A program made the position numbers and the translations under genes. Shown one piece after another: positions 62,942 to 64,000 of a stretch of 64,000 nt of DNA. The notes under the pieces were generated by a model. It was given only the letters and a program-made list of their open reading frames with translations. It was not told where the DNA came from and searched no databases. Numbering within the stretch: position 1 is the stretch's first letter; each line of letters begins with the position of its first letter. Origin of the DNA: Liolophura sinensis. Lineage: Eukaryota > Mollusca > Polyplacophora > Chitonida > Chitonidae. The DNA is taken from NCBI RefSeq assembly GCF_032854445.1, contig NC_088297.1:7739375-7803374 (forward strand), written 5' to 3'.

Positions 62942-63420
62942 TCAAGAAAAAATTTTCTGTGCTTTGGTCGCAACCATGGCAACGCGTAACGCAAGAATCT
63001 TCGACTTATAAGCTCGTTGACTTGCAGCGAAGACAGCGGACTTGACAATCGAATGCGAGTAACCATGTTCTCGTAAATGTCTTTCTAAGCTTGAACGCAT
63101 TCTTTCAAAATATGTGGCTCCGAATTCTGAGCCGTCGTGCTTTTTCGCTATGGTGAAGAAATCTGTTAAATACGCATCCAAATCCTTTGGCGGAATTTCC
63201 TCTATTACCCTGTACTCGGACCGCGGAGGAAGCTGAAGCCATCGTTCTATGTGATTAAGAGCTGCCATTTGGTGGTTAATCGAGGTGGCCGGTTTTTGGT
63301 CTTTATCTAAAATCCGCAGCCGACGCTGAGCTATAATACCTGGACACTCTTGCGAATGAAAGGCCAGATAGCTAGCTTCTCCACGCTCAGTCATACTCCG
63401 GTCCCCATGATCCACTGTGC
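62942..63420 (-). CDS. Cassette M1 (first in transcription order)
   Basis: Acceptor TTATTCTTTGTTTGTTAG, then 158 codons. Linker of about 50 residues. Domain: IERWLQLP, IPPKDLDAYLTDFF, AKKHDGSEFGATYF, HGYSHSI and AYKSK. GYP is GYS. No further cassette is seen between here and the window end, so this may be the first of the array, or more may follow beyond 64000. Confidence 0.85.
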
Positions 63421-64000
63421 CTAACAAACAAAGAATAAGGTCTATCAGATGTCGGGAGGACGTACAGGACTCAAGGAATTTGCTACCGATTTTGACAATG
63501 GACTTCGACACACACAAGTATAACGCGATGAATCCGTCGAATTACACATTTTACATGTCACAACGGAAGTGAATACCGGTGAATGGACTTAATTTGAAAG
63601 GGTACAACTTGTGTAGCCTATTGTCTATTCGCTTTTCTGAACCGTTTTATAAGTAACATCACAGAGTACAGTGCACAAGTGTCGTCATGAATACTGAACA
63701 TGTTCTCCATTACTAAAATCACCATAGCCATGATTTGGTGAATCAACGGTTATTGGAATTTGTGGTTACTTTATTTCAAAAATCAAAATATATGGTTGTT
63801 CGTCACGAATAACTCGGGTCTGTCAGGTCATGCTGACACGTGTAACCTTACATAATTTATGCAATATTTTGTTTTCTCAGTTTTGTGTTGCACAAGCAAT
63901 CCAGTTTATCAACACTCCTGCTACTCCTGACAAAGCGATATTTATAAGAAAGTTGTAAACTTATTGCTAAAACTTCAAAGGGGACGTAGATGAACGTTAA
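63421..64000. other. Intron sequence upstream of M1
   Basis: No constant exon, cassette or promoter is recognised on the minus strand in these 580 bases. Confidence 0.4.

Larger units (their letters stand above)
9160..63420 (-). other. Array of 29 alternative terminal exons (M1-M29)
   Basis: Twenty-nine exons on one strand, transcribed from high to low coordinates, share five properties. Each has a pyrimidine-rich AG acceptor, phase-1 entry, a variable linker, a single copy of the same domain of about 100 residues, and an in-frame stop soon after the domain. None needs a donor. Acceptor-to-stop length minus two is divisible by three in 27 of 29, which argues strongly that the acceptors are right. 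The conserved core is WL, then IPPEELDxYLxxFF, then (R/K)K-DG, YxPxSLxxLRxG, YL and GYPxSI. By family knowledge this resembles the core-binding half of crypton-derived tyrosine recombinases. The Arg/His/Tyr catalytic domain is absent from every cassette. Confidence 0.85.

Noticed and set aside
9160-63420. Cassettes as independent intronless genes
   Set aside because: No conserved start Met. M27 has no ATG before its domain. Similarity begins exactly after a pyrimidine-AG in constant phase. Longer upstream frames are unrelated between cassettes.
9160-63420. Cassettes as active tyrosine recombinases or live cryptons
   Set aside because: The catalytic domain is absent in all, and no crypton ends or circular junctions are seen.

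Overview
The window is animal genomic DNA, most likely from a mollusc and probably a bivalve. It has AT-rich non-coding DNA, spliced exons, tRNA-derived SINEs of the widespread molluscan type, a Tx1/L1-like LINE, a hAT transposon and many TACATGTA-type words. The species assignment is inference.

The dominant feature is a large cassette array. Thirty-one exons, 29 on the minus strand (9160-63420, named M1-M29 in transcription order) and 2 on the plus strand (P1, P2), each carry one copy of the same roughly 100-residue domain. Its consensus has a first helix with (F/L)xxWL, then IPPEELDxYLxxFF, then (V/I)(R/K)K-DG-xxYxPxSLxxLRxG, then a YL...GYPxSI segment, and ends with AFxxR. It resembles the N-terminal, core-binding (SAM-like) part of crypton-type tyrosine recombinases, as kept in host genes of the QRICH1, KIAA1958, ZMYM and KCTD1 group. 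No catalytic recombinase domain follows. Each exon starts after a 3' splice site in phase 1, has a variable linker, encodes the domain, and ends at its own stop codon with no donor needed. Twenty-eight are open from acceptor to stop and three have single-base frame breaks. This is the layout of alternative terminal exons: a constant 5' part joined to one of many C-terminal domains.

Plus-strand region (180-7356): two constant exons, 180-327 and 1757-2329, join in phase. The second ends in a phase-1 donor matching every cassette acceptor. They are followed by P1 (intact) and P2 (frameshifted). The constant part has an unrecognised N-terminus, a sumoylation-like site, a bipartite basic cluster and a Ser/Asp-rich stretch, which suggests a nuclear protein.

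Minus-strand region (9160-63420): cassettes lie roughly every 0.5-3 kb, with longer gaps at a LINE (about 11.3-16 kb) and a hAT element (50728-54155). Subfamilies follow position: M1-M4, M5-M12, M13-M17, M18-M22, M23-M24, M25-M29. No constant exon for this array is visible. It should lie beyond 64000 on the minus strand, or be supplied in trans.

Mobile DNA: several SINEs with clear target-site duplications, the degenerate LINE with a 140-bp internal duplication, an inactivated hAT with 8-bp target duplication, an approximately 840-bp foldback element, and minisatellites, one of which is built from the coding end of cassette M21.
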